The notes below the pieces were generated by a model that saw only the letters and a program-made list of their open reading frames with translations, had not been told where the DNA came from and ran no database searches. This document shows positions 33,207 through 43,436 of a stretch of 64,000 nucleotides of DNA, in pieces (position 1 is the stretch's first letter; every line of letters begins with the position of its first letter). The stretch covers positions 3,968,001-4,032,000 of the forward strand of contig JAHDVF020000010.1 of NCBI GenBank assembly GCA_022606425.2. The letters run 5' to 3'. The stretch comes from Lepidostoma basale (Eukaryota > Arthropoda > Insecta > Trichoptera > Lepidostomatidae). A program made the position numbers and the translations under genes.

Positions 33207-33274
33207 AACAGTGTGGCAGTCCATTCTTTCTGCCTACCCTTTCGGAGAGACGGCGTGATGGTTAGTTAGTTTAT
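33207..33274 (+). mobile_element. TTAG-LINE or RIME minimal 3' end
   Basis: Only the last 60 bases (GTGTGGCAGTCCATTCTTTC to GGCGTGATGG) plus TTAGTTAGTTT. A severely 5'-truncated insertion; the parent could be either family. Confidence 0.75.
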
Positions 33275-34060
33275 TTTGATAGTTTCCCGTTGCTTTTTGC
33301 AAATTAATATGTTCTTTTCACATTGATATTATGAACAATTAATTATGATAGTCTTTAATACTCGTACGAACTCTCACTTCATAATAAGAAATTAAATTGT
33401 TTATTGTTTCTTGAACAATGATGTAAGCTTCCAAATGAAATAATGAATACGAATGAAAACGATTGTTTTCTAGAAGTTTTATTATATTTTTTTGGGAATT
33501 CATCAAAATGGACTTTGATGCTGTTCACTTTGTGTCATAATGCTACTTATGGTCATAGAAATTATTAAATAATAGCAAAATAAAAAAGGATAAACAAATA
33601 ATATAACACATACATGTTGCGTTAATAAAAATCTGTGACTTAAATCATACATAAACAAAAATATTCTATTGCGTTTCCGAAATTATTTTTCTCGTCCAAA
33701 AACAAATACATAACATTTGATTTATGCTTTTAATCACCAGAAAATAAACAACCCTTAAAATGTTGAAGGGGAAAATCAGTTTGAAAGAGATTGTATTACA
33801 ATATTGAAAAGAATATTACTCACATATAATCAGATTTAAAAATACACCATGAAATGAAAAATGTATATTTTTTTTCATTTTCATTCATCAAATTTTCCCC
33901 TGTGTGCCTGAAGTATCAGTTTGAATGTATTGCGTAACTACGTACACGCACAAGTGTGTGTATACAATCAACTTTGCGAAAACAAATAATTCGTATTAAT
34001 TACAAACCTGAATTTCTACAGGATGATTTTAAGATATGAAAACAGAAAAAAAACTAACAA
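33275..34060. other. No gene seen; FB3 arm relic
   Basis: 33400-33490 (TTTATTGTTTCTTGAACAAT, CTAGAAGTTTTATTATATTT) matches one arm of the FB3 element. The rest is AT-rich. Confidence 0.4.
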
Positions 34061-34061
34061 A

Positions 34062-35155
34062 TTAACTAACCATCACGCCGTCTCTCCGAAGGGATAGGCA
34101 AAAATAATGGCCTACCACACTTTTCTTTCCTGAAATATTTCTCTCGCTTCTTCAATATTCATACATCGTGTCATGCACGCGCGTCGATTTTTCCTACTTC
34201 TCACAATACCAACATTCAATATTTGATTTATTTGATCGTGCCACGGTTTCCTCAGTCTTCCTCTATTTCTAGTTCCATTAACATCGTCAATATATACTTT
34301 TTAACCCTTCATTCGTCTTTAATTCTTTTCATGGGTCCAACCCATCTTAATGAATATTTCATTACTTTGTTCATAACACCATAATTCGCACCGCATTCAT
34401 CATCATCATCAGCCATCTGTCATCCACTGCTGAACGTAGGTCTCTCCCAAAGCACGCCACCGCCCCCTATCCTTTGCCGCTCCTATTCATCCATGTCCAG
34501 TAATCCTCTTCAGATCGTCGGTCCAGCGGGCAGGGGGACGTCCAACTCTACGGAATCCTGTACGCGGTCTCCACTCCAGAACCCGTCTTCCCCATCGGCT
34601 GTCGGTTCTCCGACAGATATGGCCCGCCCACCGCCACTTCATCCCGCCTATCCGCAGAGCCACCTCAGTCACCTTGGTTTGTCGTCGAATAAATTCGTTT
34701 CTAAATCTGTCCCTCAAGGTTATTCCAAGCATGGCTCTTTCCATGGCGCGCTGGGCGACCTTGAATCTGTAGACTAGACCTTTTGTCAGTGTCCACGTCT
34801 CGGTTCCGTACGTCATGACTGGCAAGACGCACTGGTTGAAGACTTTTGTCTTGAGGCATTGTGGTATTTTGGAAGTGAGAATATGACGTAATTTTCCAAA
34901 GGCCGCCCACCAACCCAACTGAATTCTTCGGTCGGTTTCTTTCTAGAAATTGTTTCTTCCTAATTCGCACTGCATTCACTTCTTATATTTTCATTCGACA
35001 CTATCCATTTACAAATTTTCCGCACATTCGTTTAAGATATATAATTTCTATTGAATTTTTCTACTTTCATCCTTCTTTTGTTAGTTACATGCTTCGCTTC
35101 CTAATACAAGGGTCGGTACAAGAACACTATTGTGCACTGCCATTTTAGCTTTACG
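34062..35155 (-). mobile_element. TTAG-LINE 3' portion split by an RTE insertion
   Basis: 34062-34399 is the terminus, tail and C-terminal region. 34979-35155 continues seamlessly (CACTTCTTATATTTTCATTC onward) to the MAVHNSVLVPTL region. The interruption is the RTE at 34400-34960 with a matching duplication. Confidence 0.88.
34400..34960 (-). mobile_element. (TGA)-tailed RTE-like LINE 3' end with TSD
   Basis: Inserted in the TTAG-LINE with an 18-bp duplication TAATTCGCACCGCATTCA (34382-34399; 34961-34978 with one mismatch). The minus ORF of 143 codons runs FGKLRHILTSKIPQCLKTKV, LPVMTYGTETWTLTKG, AQRAMERAMLGITLRDRFRN, KWRWAGHICRR, RRVGRPPARWTDDLKRITGH. The tail is GATGATGATGATG on the element strand. 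Only the region after the RT core is present. Confidence 0.92.
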
Positions 35156-35897
35156 AAATTGTGTGATTGTTTAATATTATAGAATGAATGAATTAAGTCA
35201 ACACATAAATTGGATTATAACGTTCACGCGAATCTTAAAAATATTTCAATAGACGATGCAAGTACCTTGCGTCATCCAGTATAACGATGAAACTGTATTA
35301 CTCGTATTTCACGACGCGACGTAAGAAAAATGAGAATACACGTTATAATAATTCCTTTTGCCAGGATAAAAGGGAGCCAACTGGCGCAAATCTAATTAGT
35401 GAGCGGTTTTATAACTTCGTGGACAGATGTGTTTTTTCTTCTTCTATTTTTATAGATAGACATCTAAAATGTTTTTATCTTGAGAAGGTTATACACCTTC
35501 ATCATCGGAAAAATAATATTAATTGACTTTTTATAGACGTGATAATGAAGCGTTGCATTGAAACGTGTCATTTTACATATAGTTAAGGTCATTTCTTTTT
35601 CTGAAAATCTCCCATGGCGTAAAATTAAATAAAGGTTTTATAAATACAATATTATTAAAAATACAGGATCAAAATGCATTGGTGTAATATGTGACACAAT
35701 TGATGAACGGAATAACTGTAAAATAACAAAATTAAATGTGCTAAATATTTGGTATTGGATACAAAATCTTGTAGAATATTTTTCACGGATGCTATTTTTT
35801 TTAGAAGTTTTTAGCTTTGCTATTTTTTTATTTGCAACCGCAATTTTTATTATCGGAAATAACATTGTAGGGGTATCTTTCTGCATACCCGTTTGAA
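35156..35897. other. No gene seen
   Basis: Low-copy sequence. The 188-codon minus ORF at 35638-36204 is partly antisense to LINE sequence and has no known domain. 35290-35420 is GC-richer. Confidence 0.35.
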
Positions 35898-36069
35898 TCA
35901 ATGCAGTAGAAATGAGATCTCTTAGACGAATGTGTGCATACTCGGTGTATGATAGAGTGCCGAATGAAAATATAAGAAATGAATGCGGTGCGAATGATGG
36001 TGTAATGAACAAAATAATGAAAGGATCATTAAAATGGTTTGGATTTATGGAAAGAATTAATGAAGAAAG
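35898..36069 (+). mobile_element. TTAG-LINE internal fragment fused to RTE
   Basis: NAVEMRSLRRMCAYSVYDRV, PNENIRNECGANDGVMNKIM, KWFGFMERINEERI, then at 36069 the frame continues directly into RTE sequence. No LINE terminus is visible after the RTE. Confidence 0.85.
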
Positions 36070-36342
36070 AATAGAGACATGGGCCGACACTGTGCGAACC
36101 AAGGGCCTACTAAGAACATCTGAGATGAAGGTCCTAAGATCAATTACTGGAAAAACTCTCCGAAATCGTGTCCGCAACGCAGACATAAGAAACACTTGCG
36201 ACATATATGATATCTTTCGGTGGACTAGATCCAGAAGAAGATATTGGAGGGACCATATAGTCCGTATGGATGGTAACAGACTCGCATATACAGCCGCTTA
36301 TGAAGTCCCATTCGGACATCGCCCCCCTGGAAGACCGCCTAA

Positions 36343-36953
36343 TGGTGTGTTTACACAGTGCGAGTTAGCGTGCGAGTTGGCATACACAGTAACTGTCCTG
36401 CAGCTACTGTAATTGTATAAACGAATCATGCGAGTTACTGTCAAGGCGAGTAGGACAGTAACTGGAGTGCGAGCTACTATAAAATATTTTGTTTTCACTG
36501 TCCACTCGCCTTCCCTCTCCACACCACACGACGTATGTCTGTTTTTTTTAAGTGTCTTTGATTACGTGTTTTTCGTTTATTAATATTAAATTTAGCAACA
36601 CGGTTGAAAGATGGTCCACCGAAAGAAATCTGCAATTTATGAAATTGTGCAAAGAAAAGGAAGCTCTTTGGAACACATTTAACCCTAGCTATAAAAACAG
36701 GGATTTGAGAAAGGCCGCATTAGAACGTATTGCCAAAGAAATGGAATTAGAAAATTTGACTGATGTGAAATTTACTTTCAACATACAACCAAGAAATTCC
36801 ATTTTTTGTCCTTCTCTCGGTGGCTGTCCAATAACTGTCATTTTCAGCTCTTCTTGTAAACATTCGAGGTACAGGCAGCAACTGTCATGGCAGTTGGCAT
36901 GACAGTTGCTGCCTACTAGCCAGGCAAGCTACTCGCACTGTGTAAACACACCT
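36343..36953. mobile_element. PIF/Harbinger-like non-autonomous element
   Basis: A 611-bp insertion flanked by TAA (36340-36342 and 36954-36956). The terminal inverted repeats are GGTGTGTTTACACAGTGCGA at the left and the complement, ending TCGCACTGTGTAAACACACC, at the right. A 3-bp TWA-type TSD and a MADF-like relic inside fit PIF/Harbinger, whose autonomous members carry a transposase and a second Myb/MADF-like protein. No DDE transposase remains. Confidence 0.85.
36612..36779 (+). pseudogene. MADF (Myb/SANT-like) domain relic
   Basis: Within a 116-codon ORF: WSTERNLQFMKLCKEKEALW, NTFNPSYKNRDLRKAALERI, AKEMELEN. The spacing of F-L-W, YKNRD, and A-W/L-I matches the MADF DNA-binding domain (typically about 85 residues). 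The last third is lost, replaced by terminal-repeat-derived sequence. In Harbinger elements such proteins aid DNA recognition; function here is lost. Confidence 0.7.
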
Positions 36954-37046
36954 TAAGAGATGGAGGGACAGCTGGACCTCATCATCTCGCGAGACATGAT
37001 TTCTGTGCCACAGATCATCAGATCTATTAAATGAAAAAGAAGAAGA

Positions 37047-37425
37047 AGTACAACCCACCCTGTATAGCGCGTACTCCTACGCAAACCGCATTACAGCCGG
37101 CGTTACACTTCCATTTTCGCTTTAGCACGCATGACTTTGGACGATGGAAAAAAAAACATTTCACTTTCAAATTGCGAAAATAAAAATTCAATGGGCAGTT
37201 AGGGTGATTTATGGGCGGATCCTGGAGTTTGTTGATTCTTCGCCAGGAGTCGTTCTCTTTATTAGATTAAATCGCAGGATTGTTCCTGACGCGTTCATAT
37301 CATTCAATATCCCCTTTATGCCATAAATATCACGAGAGATTTCGCGTTAGATAGTTTCACCGTTCTAAATATACGTTCCATAGAAATGGTTATTTGATTT
37401 CTATATAAAATAAGTTAAGATAATG
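37047..37425. other. No gene seen; low-copy
   Basis: 37080-37320 is moderately GC-rich (ACAGCCGGCGTTACACTTCC, GGGCGGATCCTGGAG) without a recognisable exon. Possible conserved non-coding DNA. Confidence 0.3.
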
Positions 37426-37745
37426 CATTGTTTTGACCGAAATACTGTGGTACGACTACTTCATAAATTTATTACATGACTACTGTCGAGACATTTTAGA
37501 AAAGTGTAGGTATAGCTTATCCATTGTTTTGGCCGAAATACGAGTACTGTGATACGACCACTTCATAAATTAATTATATTACTATTGTCGCGACATTCTC
37601 GAAAAGTGTAGGTATAGCTAATCCATTGTTTTGGCCGAAATACTGTGATACGACTACTTCATAAATTTATTATAATATATTACTAGTGTCGCAACATTCT
37701 AGAAAACTGTAGGTAAAGGTAGCTAATCTATTGTTTTGGTGGCAA
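37426..37745 (+). repeat. Minisatellite, three units of about 96-106 bp
   Basis: Units start at 37426, 37522 and 37624 with CATTGTTTTG[GA]CCGAAATAC, then ATACGACTACTTCATAAATT, GTCG[AC]GACATT and AAAAGTGTAGGTATAGCT. A partial fourth begins at about 37729. Confidence 0.85.
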
Positions 37746-37770
37746 CATTTTGAAATTTTTACATTATTAA

Positions 37771-38810
37771 CTGTTTATTTGAAACACTGTTATAATATCA
37801 AAATTGATTTAATTTCTATGAAATTGTCGCGGAAGCTGTTTCTCTAACAAATGTTAGCATCATCTTTTTATTTCGATATAAAACACGTCTTAATTCGCCC
37901 TTGAGGTGATTACATCACAAAAACGGCGCTTTAAAAGTTAGCATATTATTATTATTATTATCATCAGGTGTTGCGATCAACTGATTTAGCACTTGATGAT
38001 TTAACGTCCAGAAGATAAATACTCTTGTCTTCCTAATGTCGAAACTTCTCTAATGCGTTCCTGGTATTATGTTTTATGTATACATTATATAATATTTTAA
38101 CTGTATTCCTGTAATTGATGTCTTAATTATTTATGCTGTTTGTGATATCTGTTGAATTAATAAACTGATTTGATTTTATTTGAATACCTGATGCTAACAT
38201 TGGTTAGCGAAACAACTGTCGCTACAAATTCATAGCATTTAAATCAATTGTAATATTATAACAGGACAAACTAACTAATTGACTAACCATCACGCCATCT
38301 CCCCGAAGGGGTAGGTAGAAAAAATGGACTGCACGCACTTTTCTATCCTGACATATTTATCTCGTTCTTCAACATTCATACATCGTGTCGTGCACGCACG
38401 TCGATTTCTCTGATTCCTCACGTGGCCGACATTCAATTTTTGATTTATTTGATCGTGCCACGTTTTCCTCGGTCTTCCTTTATTTCTTGTTCCATTTACA
38501 TCGTTAACATATACTGTTTTTACCATTCTTTTTTCATTCATTCTTTCCATGTGTCCAAACCATCTTAATGATTCTTTTAATATTTTGTTCATAACAACAT
38601 CATTTGCACCGCATTCACTTCTTATATTTTTATTCGACACTCTATCATACACAGAGTATCCACACATTCGTCTAAGAGATCTCATTTCTACTGCATTTAT
38701 TCTATGTTCATCCTTCTTTTGCCAGTTCCATGCTTCGTTTCCATACATAAGGGTCGGAACAATAATATTATATTATATTATCACGGATATTATAACAGTG
38801 TTTCAATCAG
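37771..38810. mobile_element. TTAA-flanked MITE with long inverted repeats, split by a LINE
   Basis: Left arm from 37771 (CTGTTTATTTGAAACACTGT, ATAATATCAAAATTGATTTA, GTTTCTCTAACAAATGTTAG). The right arm is its imperfect complement (38185-38264, continuing at 38799-38810). TTAA lies at both outer ends (37767-37770, 38811-38814). Without the LINE the element is about 510 bp. The TTAA duplication is piggyBac-like, but no transposase is seen. Confidence 0.75.
38265..38786 (-). mobile_element. TTAG-LINE 3' end with TSD
   Basis: Flanked by the perfect 12-bp duplication ATATTATAACAG (38253-38264 and 38787-38798) within the MITE's right arm. The minus ORF of 152 codons: MYGNEAWNWQKKDEHRINAV, RRMCGYSVYDRVSNKNIRSE, RWFGHMERMNEKRMVKTVYV, RKTWHDQINQKLNVGHVRNQ. 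A frameshift near the end gives FSTYPFGEMA. Confidence 0.92.
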
Positions 38811-38814
38811 TTAA

Positions 38815-39305
38815 AAAGTGTTTAGTAAAAAATTGTGACATTATAATCATGTTGCAAACTTAACAGTTAATATTATATTTATTTAAGCTCGTTGTTGTTT
38901 AATGCGATTCTGTTAATTGGTCCATTTATCCAACACCGGTAGAGGGTGAGATGACAATTGAATGGGTACTGAGCCCACAGAAGCGACAAGTATTCATGTA
39001 CACATTTACAGCATTTAGTGTAGTTGACAACTTGTTGATAAACTGTTATAAGAGTAATTAACGGGCTTTATTGTAATACCAGCATATTAAATATATCATT
39101 ACAACCACAACATTTGAACAATGACACACTCATAAAGTAGTTGTTTGTATAAGTAATTAACCCTTAGACCGCTAAGCAAACGTTACTCTATCTATCATCG
39201 CTACGCATTTTGAATAATATATTACATTCAAAATGATATTTTTTTTACAAATAAATCATTATAACAATAATTGATTATATCGGTGTCTTCCTATAATAAC
39301 AAATA
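38815..39305. other. No gene seen; AT-rich
   Basis: No supported feature. Confidence 0.4.
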
Positions 39306-39307
39306 AT

Positions 39308-40236
39308 GAATGCGCACGACTTCTTCTTCTTCTTCTTCAAGTGCTTTTTCGGGTCCCCCCAACGTTAGCGACCACCTCGGCGAACCTGTCCCTGTCTTGC
39401 GCCGCTCGGAACAGCTCTTACACACTTCGAATGCCGGTCCACCCTCACGTTTCGCAGCCAGGGTCTGTCTCCTACCGAGCCCTCGGCGTCCCTCAATTTT
39501 CCCCTCCAATAACAGTTGGAGAAGGTGGTACTTTTCCTCACGCAGGACATGACCCAAATGTGAAATCTTCCAAACCTTGATAGTTGGTGTAGTACTCTAG
39601 TGCTTATTTATTCAATAAAGTACAGCGGAGTATAGAAGTAAGATGGGGTAGATTAAATGTGGTCTGACACCCCCTTGTTGTTGCCGTCTTTAAATGTAAG
39701 TCCCGGATGGACCGGGGACAGACCCAGGGAGTGTACGAGCGAGGCTGACAAAAGGGCGCCGCTACGCCGTATAACAGCCTCGGGTATGTGGCGGGAACTT
39801 CTATGTTCCTTTAAAAAAAAAGAACCTTGATAGTTGACAACGGGTCCCTGCCAACTCTAGCTCGCTTCAGGACTTCGGTATTGGTAACCATGTCTGTCCA
39901 GGGAATTCTGAGCATTCAGCGATAAAGCCACATTTCAAATGCTTCCAGTCTGTTCATTGAGTTGACTTTCAAGGTCCACGTTTCACACCCATACAATAAA
40001 ACAGACCACACATCTCTGGCGGAGTTTCAAGTTTATGTTTTCATTGCAGAAGAGTGATTTCATTTTATTAAACGTAGCTCTTGCGGCCTCAATTCTGCAT
40101 TTTATCTCTACATCTGGGTCAAGAGATTGCGTTAGTATGCTGCCGAGGTATTAAAATTTTTCCACCCTTTCAACGTCATGGCCGTTCAAATGCAATGCTG
40201 ACCCACTGTAGTCAAGTTAGTTGTCTATTAAAAGAA
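39308..40236 (-). mobile_element. GHV-LINE (RTE-like) RT C-terminal pseudogene, split by a retroinsertion
   Basis: 39308-39586 encodes MGHVLREEKYHLLQLLLEGK, IEGRRGLGRRQ, with the shared GGGTCCCCCCAACGTTAGCG terminus and a CTTCTTCTTCTTCTTC (GAA on the element strand) tail. 39837-40236 continues upstream: ALHLNGHDVERVEKF, LDPDVEIKCRIEAARATFNK, MKSLFCNENINLKLRQRC. The interruption is 39587-39822. Confidence 0.82.
39587..39822 (+). mobile_element. Unidentified A-tailed retroinsertion
   Basis: 236 bp flanked by the perfect 14-bp duplication AACCTTGATAGTTG (39573-39586 and 39823-39836), ending TTCCTTTAAAAAAAAAG. The interior is GC-rich (AGTCCCGGATGGACCGGGGA, AAAGGGCGCCGCTACGCCG). No A/B boxes or ORF recognised. 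The TSD and A tail show retroposition; it could be a SINE or a truncated LINE 3' UTR. Confidence 0.85.
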
Positions 40237-40245
40237 ATATTCTAT

Positions 40246-40727
40246 CATCATCAGCCGTCTGCCATCCACTGCTGAATGTAGGCCTCTCCCAAAGTCCGCT
40301 ACCGCCCCCTGTCCATTGCCGCTTCCATCCATCTATGTCCAGCAATCTTTTTCAGATCGTCGGTCCATCGGCCGTCGGTTCTCCGACAGATATGTCCAGC
40401 CCATCGCCACTTCAGCCCGCCCATCCACAGAGCCACCTCAGTCACCTTGGTTTGTTGACGAATGAATTCGTTTCTTAATCTGTCCCTCAAGGTTATTCCA
40501 AGCATGGCTCTTTCCATGGCGCGCTGGGCGACCTTGAATCTGTAGACTAGACCATTTGTCAGTGTCCACGTCTCGGCTCCGTACGTACGCACTGGTTGAA
40601 GACTTTATTCTTGAGGCATTGAGGTATTTTAGAGGTGAGAACATGACATTATTTTCCAAAGGCCGCCGAACCCAACTGAATTCTGCGGTCGGCTTCTTTC
40701 TCGTAATTGTTTCTACCTAATTGAATG
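40246..40727 (-). mobile_element. (TGA)-tailed RTE-like LINE 3' end with TSD
   Basis: Flanked by ATATTCTAT (40237-40245 and 40728-40736). The minus reading has TYGAETWTLTNGLVYRFKVA, AQRAMERAMLGITLRDRLRN, KWRWAGHICRRTDGRWTDDL, KKIAGHRWMEAAMDRGR, with a small deletion that removes the GRPPARW part. The tail is a short TGATGATGA on the element strand. Its 5' end lies within a few bases of that of the 34400-34960 copy. Confidence 0.9.
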
Positions 40728-40736
40728 ATATTCTAT

Positions 40737-41182
40737 GATTATATTGTATTTTTCTTTTGTTCTGGATCACACAATCGAAAAGGACACTATTACTTCCGCT
40801 GTAAATATGTTTATTTTATGCAGAAAAGGAAATATGGGAAGACGCTTGTTAAATATGTATGCAGAGTGGATGCGGAGTTTCGTTATCTATTTCGCTTTGA
40901 CTAAACTGACATGTCGTTACTATTTTACTAGCGATACGGAAGGATGAGAGGGGCAGACTCCAGGGATCTCCAAGCCGCCTACACGGTGGCTGAAAATAAG
41001 TGGTACTTTCCTTTAGACGGCGAATCTACCTGCATCGTATTTTTAGTAAAATCTTTATGTAACCTTATTTATTTTACTATTTTTAAAAGTGGTCGCGCTA
41101 AGTGGATTCACAATTTTGTGGTCCATAATTCTTTTACCATCACTGAACGTTAACATTTGAGGCGTATAGAAACAAACAACAT
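40737..41182. other. No gene supported
   Basis: ORFs of about 70 codons without domains. It may include an upstream remnant of the GHV-LINE. 40940-41040 is GC-richer. Confidence 0.3.
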
Positions 41183-41305
41183 TGATTCTCGTGACATAAT
41201 AGGTAGCTCATCTATCGCTATTTTATTGTCACGGGAATTCTACACCAGACCAATGACAGTGCGACAATCACACTGCGATCGCCAGGAATCGAACTAACTT
41301 TCTTC
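41183..41305 (-). mobile_element. SINE fragment
   Basis: Reverse complement of the SINE body with part of the B box (plus strand GATTCTCGTGACATAATAGG, GCTATTTTATTGTCACGGGA, GACCAATGACAGTG, AGGAATCGAAC). Truncated at the tRNA head. Confidence 0.75.
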
Positions 41306-41312
41306 GATCAAA

Positions 41313-41912
41313 ACTAACTAACTAACCATTACGCCGTTTCCCCGAAGGGGTATGCAGAAATAATGGACTGCCACACTTTTTTCCTGACAAACCTCTCTCA
41401 CTTCCTCAACATCGTGTCATGAATGCACGTCGATTTATCCGACTTCTCACGTGGTCGACATTAAATTTTTGATTTATTTGATCGTGCCACATCCTCGGTC
41501 CATATTTTTAGTTCCATTTACATTTTTAATTTAATCATACTTGCAGGTTATTTTCCGAGAAACGTGCAAAAAAGCAGGTTTTTTTATTAATGAAAATTGT
41601 GAATTAATTTAATTTTTTTAAATTACGAAACGTCAAATACTCCGCCGCACACTACGCCTGCCCCTTGTAAAACTATCATATTTATGAAGACTTGTACTCA
41701 AGGTTGTTGGCACACGCGCGTATCCCCAGTTTGTACATTTTAGTAATATATCGTTTTTTCTCATCTCAAGCGCGTACGTGATACGGGATAGCGCAGAATG
41801 ATACAGTCAAAGTGAATGTATCACGTACGTTCAAATACGTAGGGTGGTTAACATATACTTGTTTACTGTTTTTTTTTCATTCATCATGTCCATGTATCCA
41901 AACCATCTTTTT
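41313..41912 (-). mobile_element. TTAG-LINE 3' end split by a TTAA MITE
   Basis: 41313-41529: tail, terminus and RACM.RC to RKTWHDQINQ region (with small deletions). 41852-41912 continues TTAACATATACTTGTTTACT to CATGTCCATGTATCCAAACC. The interruption is 41530-41847. Confidence 0.85.
41530..41847. mobile_element. TTAA-target MITE, copy 1
   Basis: 318 bp between TTAA sites (41526-41529, 41848-41851). The right end AAATACGTAGGGTGG and interior (CAGAATGATACAGTCAAAGT, GTGATACGGGATAGCGC, GGCACACGCGCGTATCCC) are the reverse complement of copy 2 at 54700-55019. The left terminal repeat is degraded. No ORF. Confidence 0.82.
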
Positions 41913-42440
41913 TCATTTCATTTCATTTAATTTATTTTGATAATAATCACAAACATTACAGACATACAATTCCAAATCGTTTGCAATTACATTATAAACA
42001 GAGAAGCATTAAAAAAATAAAAAGTAAGCTTAAGAATAAGAAAAAATCATAACATTGATATTGCATCCCTGAGGCAACTCACACTATCACGAAATATGTC
42101 GACCTCCGAGGCGATCCGATTAAGCATTAAGATTGCCCTACCCACAGACACAACCATTGGCAGGTTGGTTCTGCAGCGTGGCAAATAAAACAATCTGTGC
42201 TGTCTTTGACGAAGGTAATTATCAGGGACAAATAGACCTACATCACTCAGGACATCCGAGTTCTGAATACGGCCGCCAATCAGCTGAAAGAAGTGAACTC
42301 CCAAGTGAATGTTCCTCCTTCTCTTCAATGATTGGTAGCTTAGCATACCTAGCAAGAATTCAGTCGGAAAGAGCCACGGGTAATAACTGCGCTCCCTGAG
42401 GTAAAGAAAGCGCAGAAATTTTTTCTGCACTCACTCCACC
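41913..42440 (-). mobile_element. CR1/Jockey-like LINE 3' end
   Basis: The minus ORF of 127 codons includes LRFLYLRERSYYPWLFPTEF, LGVHFFQLIGGRIQNSDVLS, LFVPDNYLRQRQHRLFYLPR, RTNLPMVVSVGRAILMLNRI. The 3' UTR follows (plus-strand CACAAACATTACAGACATAC), with a tail of (AAATG)n on the element strand. Similar coding at 11212 and 50935. Confidence 0.82.
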
Positions 42441-42442
42441 AT

Positions 42443-43378
42443 CAGTTATGCTCCTTCTCTTCTCTGGTTTCAATCCTGGGATTGGTTTGCAGCAATTTCC
42501 TCCATTATTCTCTTCCATTTTTCCCTGTCTTGTGCGGCTCTTTTGAGATCTGCATATGATGAGCAGCGTACGTCCACCAACAGGTCCTCCAGGTACTCTC
42601 GGCGTGGGCGTCCCCTAGAGTTTGTCCCCTCGATCATACCCTCCATTATGGCATGCAAGAGACCTTCTTGACGTATTACATGGCCGATCCATCTTGCACG
42701 CCTTTTGGACAAGGTCCTGAGCAGGTGCCTTCCTCCTTCGATTCCTTGAAGAACTTCCTCATTTGTGATGTGGTCTCTCCAGGAAATTCCAAAGAGTCTT
42801 CTATAGGACCACATTTCAAAAGCCTCTAGTCTCCGCTTATCCCTTTCGGATAGGCACCATGTCTCGCAGCCGTACATCAAGACACTCCATACATAGGTCT
42901 TGATGAGGAGTATTCTCAGTTTTAGGTCTATATTATTTGACTCTATTATTTTCGACCTTTTATTAAATGCAAGCCTAGCCTGATGTATACGGCTGTCGAC
43001 CTCGCTCTTAGACCGACCGTCCCATGTTATTTTGCCCCCGAGGTAGACAAACTCCTTGGTGTTCTTTAGTGGAACTCCTGACATCACTACTCTCATCTGA
43101 TGTTGCGTTCGGCCTACAGTCAGCAGCTTTGTTTTGTCCTTATTTATCTTCATGTTGTAGCTATCTTGAAGAATGTCTTGCAAAGTATCTAAGGCCTCCT
43201 GCAGTTCCTCCTCACTTTCAGCAACCATAGCAATATCGTCAGCAAACCTTATCATGTCTATCTTTTGCCCGTGTATCCTTACACCTTCTCTGTGACTCAT
43301 TCTCTCTCTCAAGTCGTCAATCGCATTCTGTATGTAAACGTTAAAAAGAGCAGGTGACAGAGAGCATCCCTGTACACA
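42443..43378 (-). pseudogene. RTE-like reverse transcriptase fragment with catalytic motif
   Basis: The minus-strand frame is open from about 43378 to the stop before 42470 (about 300 codons, the longest coding block in the window). It starts CVQGCSLSPALFNVYIQNAI (RT motif with GCSLSP), then IDMIRFADDIAMVAESEEEL, where FADD is the metal-binding catalytic motif. It continues through LKNTKEFVYLGGKITWD, VLMYGCETWCLSERDKRRLE, RARWIGHVIRQEGLLHAIME and SRGRPRREYLEDLL. Encoded activity would be LINE reverse transcription. The endonuclease and N-terminal half of RT are missing. A short TTAG-LINE piece abuts at 43378. Confidence 0.88.
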
Positions 43379-43436
43379 CCATTCGTCTAAAAAATCTCGT
43401 TTCTACTACATTGATTCTCCTTCGATCATAATTTAA
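43377..43436 (-). mobile_element. TTAG-LINE short fragment
   Basis: ATTCGTCTAAAAAATCTCGT and TTTCTACTACATTGATTCTC match the RRMCG/NAVEMRS region of minus-strand TTAG-LINE copies. It directly abuts the RTE 5' truncation point. Confidence 0.65.

Larger units (their letters stand above)
36070..37045 (+). mobile_element. (GAA)-tailed RTE-like LINE 3' end split by a Harbinger-like element
   Basis: Left part 36070-36342: WADTVRTKGLLRTSEMKVLR, TCDIYDIFRWTRSRRRYWRD, RPPGRPP. Right part 36957-37045 resumes at RWRDSWTSSSRETWFL-like sequence and ends GAAAAAGAAGAAGAAG. Removing 36343-36956 rejoins PGRPPKRWRDSW in frame. Confidence 0.88.

Noticed and set aside
35638..36204. 188-codon minus-strand ORF
   Set aside because: Its first part is antisense to TTAG-LINE and RTE coding and the rest has no domain.
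37426..37745. CRISPR-like array
   Set aside because: Units of 96-106 bp are contiguous and degenerate with no spacers; a eukaryotic minisatellite.
40299..40592. Reading the (TGA)-RTE ORFs as intact genes
   Set aside because: All copies lack endonuclease and RT core and are bounded by TSDs as 5'-truncated insertions.
42470..43312. 280-codon ORF as a host gene
   Set aside because: FADD motif and RTE C-terminal signature show it is a truncated LINE reverse transcriptase.
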